Shown here: one piece after another, positions 63,009-64,000 of the stretch | Layout of the letters: each line of letters opens with the position of its first letter | How positions within the stretch are numbered: the first letter of the stretch is position 1 | Source: DOZZ01 sp963792655 | GTDB lineage: Bacteria; Acidobacteriota; Terriglobia; Bryobacterales; Bryobacteraceae | NCBI GenBank assembly: GCA_963792655.1 | Contig: CAWBWU010000006.1 | Coordinates: forward strand, 310,001 to 374,000 | Direction of reading: 5' to 3' | Length of the DNA stretch: 64,000 nucleotides | Translations under genes and position numbers: made by a program | Notes under the pieces: generated by a model | Database searches by the model: none | What the model saw: only the letters and a program-made list of their open reading frames with translations | What the model was told of the DNA's origin: nothing

Positions 63009-63719
63009 TTACGCGGGGCGCACGCCACCGGCAACAACAACTTCGCGGTGACCATCGGCGGTGAGGACTTGCAGGAACCCATCGCGGGTCAAGCCCGTCG
63101 TGGTACCCGTCACTTCGCGCCCGTTCACAGGCACCGTCACGCGCTTGCCTGAGACATAGGTCGAACGCCGCGCGAACTCTTCGCGAATGCGATCGGCGGG
63201 TGCAAGCCGCCATTCCTCGATCGCCTTCACCAGTTCGACGAAAATATCTTCCCTTCGGAAATCGAGACCCGTCTCTATCGAGAGCGATGTCGCAAGATGC
63301 CGGATCTCCGGCGGGAAGCTGCGCTGGCCGATGTTGATGCCAATGCCGGCAACCGTTCCCGGTCCGACACTTTGCACCAGGATGCCTGCCAGTTTGCGGC
63401 CGTGCAGCAGCAGATCGTTCGGCCAGCGAATATCGCACTCAATCTGCGTTACCTTCTGGATCGCGTCTACCGTGGCGATGCCTAGCGCGAGCGTTAACAG
63501 AGGCGTGAGCGGCAGTGCTACAGAAAAGTAGAGGCCGGTGAGCGGCTCGGAATGCCACTCGTGCCCATGACGCCCGACACCAGCCGTTTGCGCGCCTGCA
63601 ACGATGTAAGTGCCCTGCCGATGACGTTCGGCTTCTGGCATCGTCGAGGGCAGTGAATCGAAATGCAAGACGGCACGGCCAGGCAGTGCGGCGGCGACGA
63701 AGTCCGCGTCCCAATCCAT
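63009..63719 (-). CDS. birA: Biotin--[acetyl-CoA-carboxylase] ligase
   Basis: 236 residues. Activates biotin with ATP and transfers it to the carboxyl carrier protein. The biotinyl-AMP loop is VGRHGHEWHS (family GRxGRxW) near residue 48; the catalytic lysine lies in LLHGRKLAGILVQS near residue 107; DIRWPNDLLLHG precedes it. The C-terminal SH3-like domain (SGKRVTVPVNGREVTG) is present. There is no N-terminal winged helix, so it is not a repressor. Starts adjacent to the nadC stop. Confidence 0.93.
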   Translation of the reverse strand: MDWDADFVAAALPGRAVLHFDSLPSTMPEAERHRQGTYIVAGAQTAGVGRHGHEWHSEPLTGLYFSVALPLTPLLTLALGIATVDAIQKVTQIECDIRWPNDLLLHGRKLAGILVQSVGPGTVAGIGINIGQRSFPPEIRHLATSLSIETGLDFRREDIFVELVKAIEEWRLAPADRIREEFARRSTYVSGKRVTVPVNGREVTGTTTGLTRDGFLQVLTADGHREVVVAGGVRPA

Positions 63720-64000
63720 TCAGAGCATTTCCAGCCGGAAGCTCAAATCCATTGCACGTGCGGAGTGCGTGATGGCGCCGGATGAAACGTAATCGGCGCC
63801 GGTTTCAGCATAGGCGCGCACGTTCTCGAGATTGATGCCGCCCGACAATTCCACTTTCGCGCGGCCGGCAATGCGATGGATCCAATCACGTGCTTCACGG
63901 GGCGTCAAATTATCGAGCAGCAGATGTTTCGCGCCGTGCTGCAGTGCTTCTTCGAGCTCGCTCTGTTCGCGCACTTCGATCTCGATGGGGATGTCCGCGC
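63720..64000 (-). CDS. nadC: Nicotinate-nucleotide pyrophosphorylase (quinolinate phosphoribosyltransferase), C-terminal part
   Basis: The frame is open to the right edge of the window, so the start lies outside. The segment I-E-I-E-V-R, LLLDNLTPREARDW, KVELSGGINLENVRAYAETGADYVSSGAITHSA and DLSFRLE is the C-terminal TIM barrel of NadC, where the E-V and LSGG blocks bind the phosphates of PRPP and quinolinate. Makes NaMN from quinolinate in NAD synthesis. Immediately upstream of birA on the minus strand. Confidence 0.92.
   Translation of the reverse strand, partial: ADIPIEIEVREQSELEEALQHGAKHLLLDNLTPREARDWIHRIAGRAKVELSGGINLENVRAYAETGADYVSSGAITHSARAMDLSFRLEML

Overview
This window looks like a piece of an Acidobacteriota chromosome, probably the Solibacterales/Bryobacterales side (inference from GC-rich coding style, frequent GTG/TTG starts, tightly overlapping genes, a secreted-hydrolase repertoire and LptF/LptG-type permease organisation; no 16S rRNA is present to prove it). 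It is almost fully coding. I found one tRNA (initiator Met), no rRNA, no CRISPR array, no phage and no recognisable insertion sequence.

Layout. 1-1632: tail of a polyamine-type ABC substrate-binding protein and a secreted protein of unknown role. 1679-6466: five glycosyltransferase genes (four GT2, one GT4), then alanine racemase (6469-7599) and a divergent histidine phosphatase. 8382-19641: eleven overlapping or near-overlapping genes on the + strand forming a compact carbohydrate cluster: two SDR epimerases, a B12-binding radical SAM enzyme, a GT4, four tandem CgeB-like glycosyltransferases, a sugar nucleotidyltransferase, a CmoB-like methyltransferase and a glycosidase whose two halves are in swapped order. 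This is the most interesting system here; I recall a TIGRFAMs note on a 'rhizo-twelve' cluster containing this radical SAM and methyltransferase pair, with unknown product. 19589-21318: a convergent secreted alpha/beta hydrolase. 21504-22893: an AT-richer, decayed DUF262-HNH gene, the only clearly foreign-looking piece.

22997-28228 is the branched-chain amino acid operon: a Val/Leu/Ile-rich leader peptide and intrinsic terminator (a classical attenuator), ilvB, ilvN, ilvC, a 28-bp palindrome, and citramalate synthase cimA. A TPR protein and a RelE-type toxin-antitoxin pair follow. 29529-33883 is the full glycine cleavage set gcvT-gcvH-gcvPA-gcvPB, followed by a GT39-like membrane transferase. 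35726-40701 holds an esterase, a monooxygenase-like protein, an S1/P1 nuclease, an M48 peptidase, a YggX-like protein and a lipase-like protein. 40875-48293 is a LolA-like gene plus a type IV pilus/type II secretion-like inner-membrane machine (GspF, GspE, PilM, PilN, PilO, a PilP-like protein and a pseudopilin-like protein). 48360-53813: periplasmic PPIase, DedA, YihY, queA and an SplB-like radical SAM. 54080-59858: two secreted TldD/TldE-like proteins and LptF/LptG permeases. 59866-64000 (minus strand): rpmG, rpmB, an alcohol dehydrogenase, and nadC-birA-coaX plus an unknown gene.

Caution on the data: at least a dozen otherwise intact genes, including ilvC, cimA and queA, carry single-base insertions or deletions, often in short homopolymers. 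I read these as sequencing or assembly errors and give the reconstructed gene spans. The DUF262-HNH locus has a far higher density of lesions and is probably a real pseudogene.
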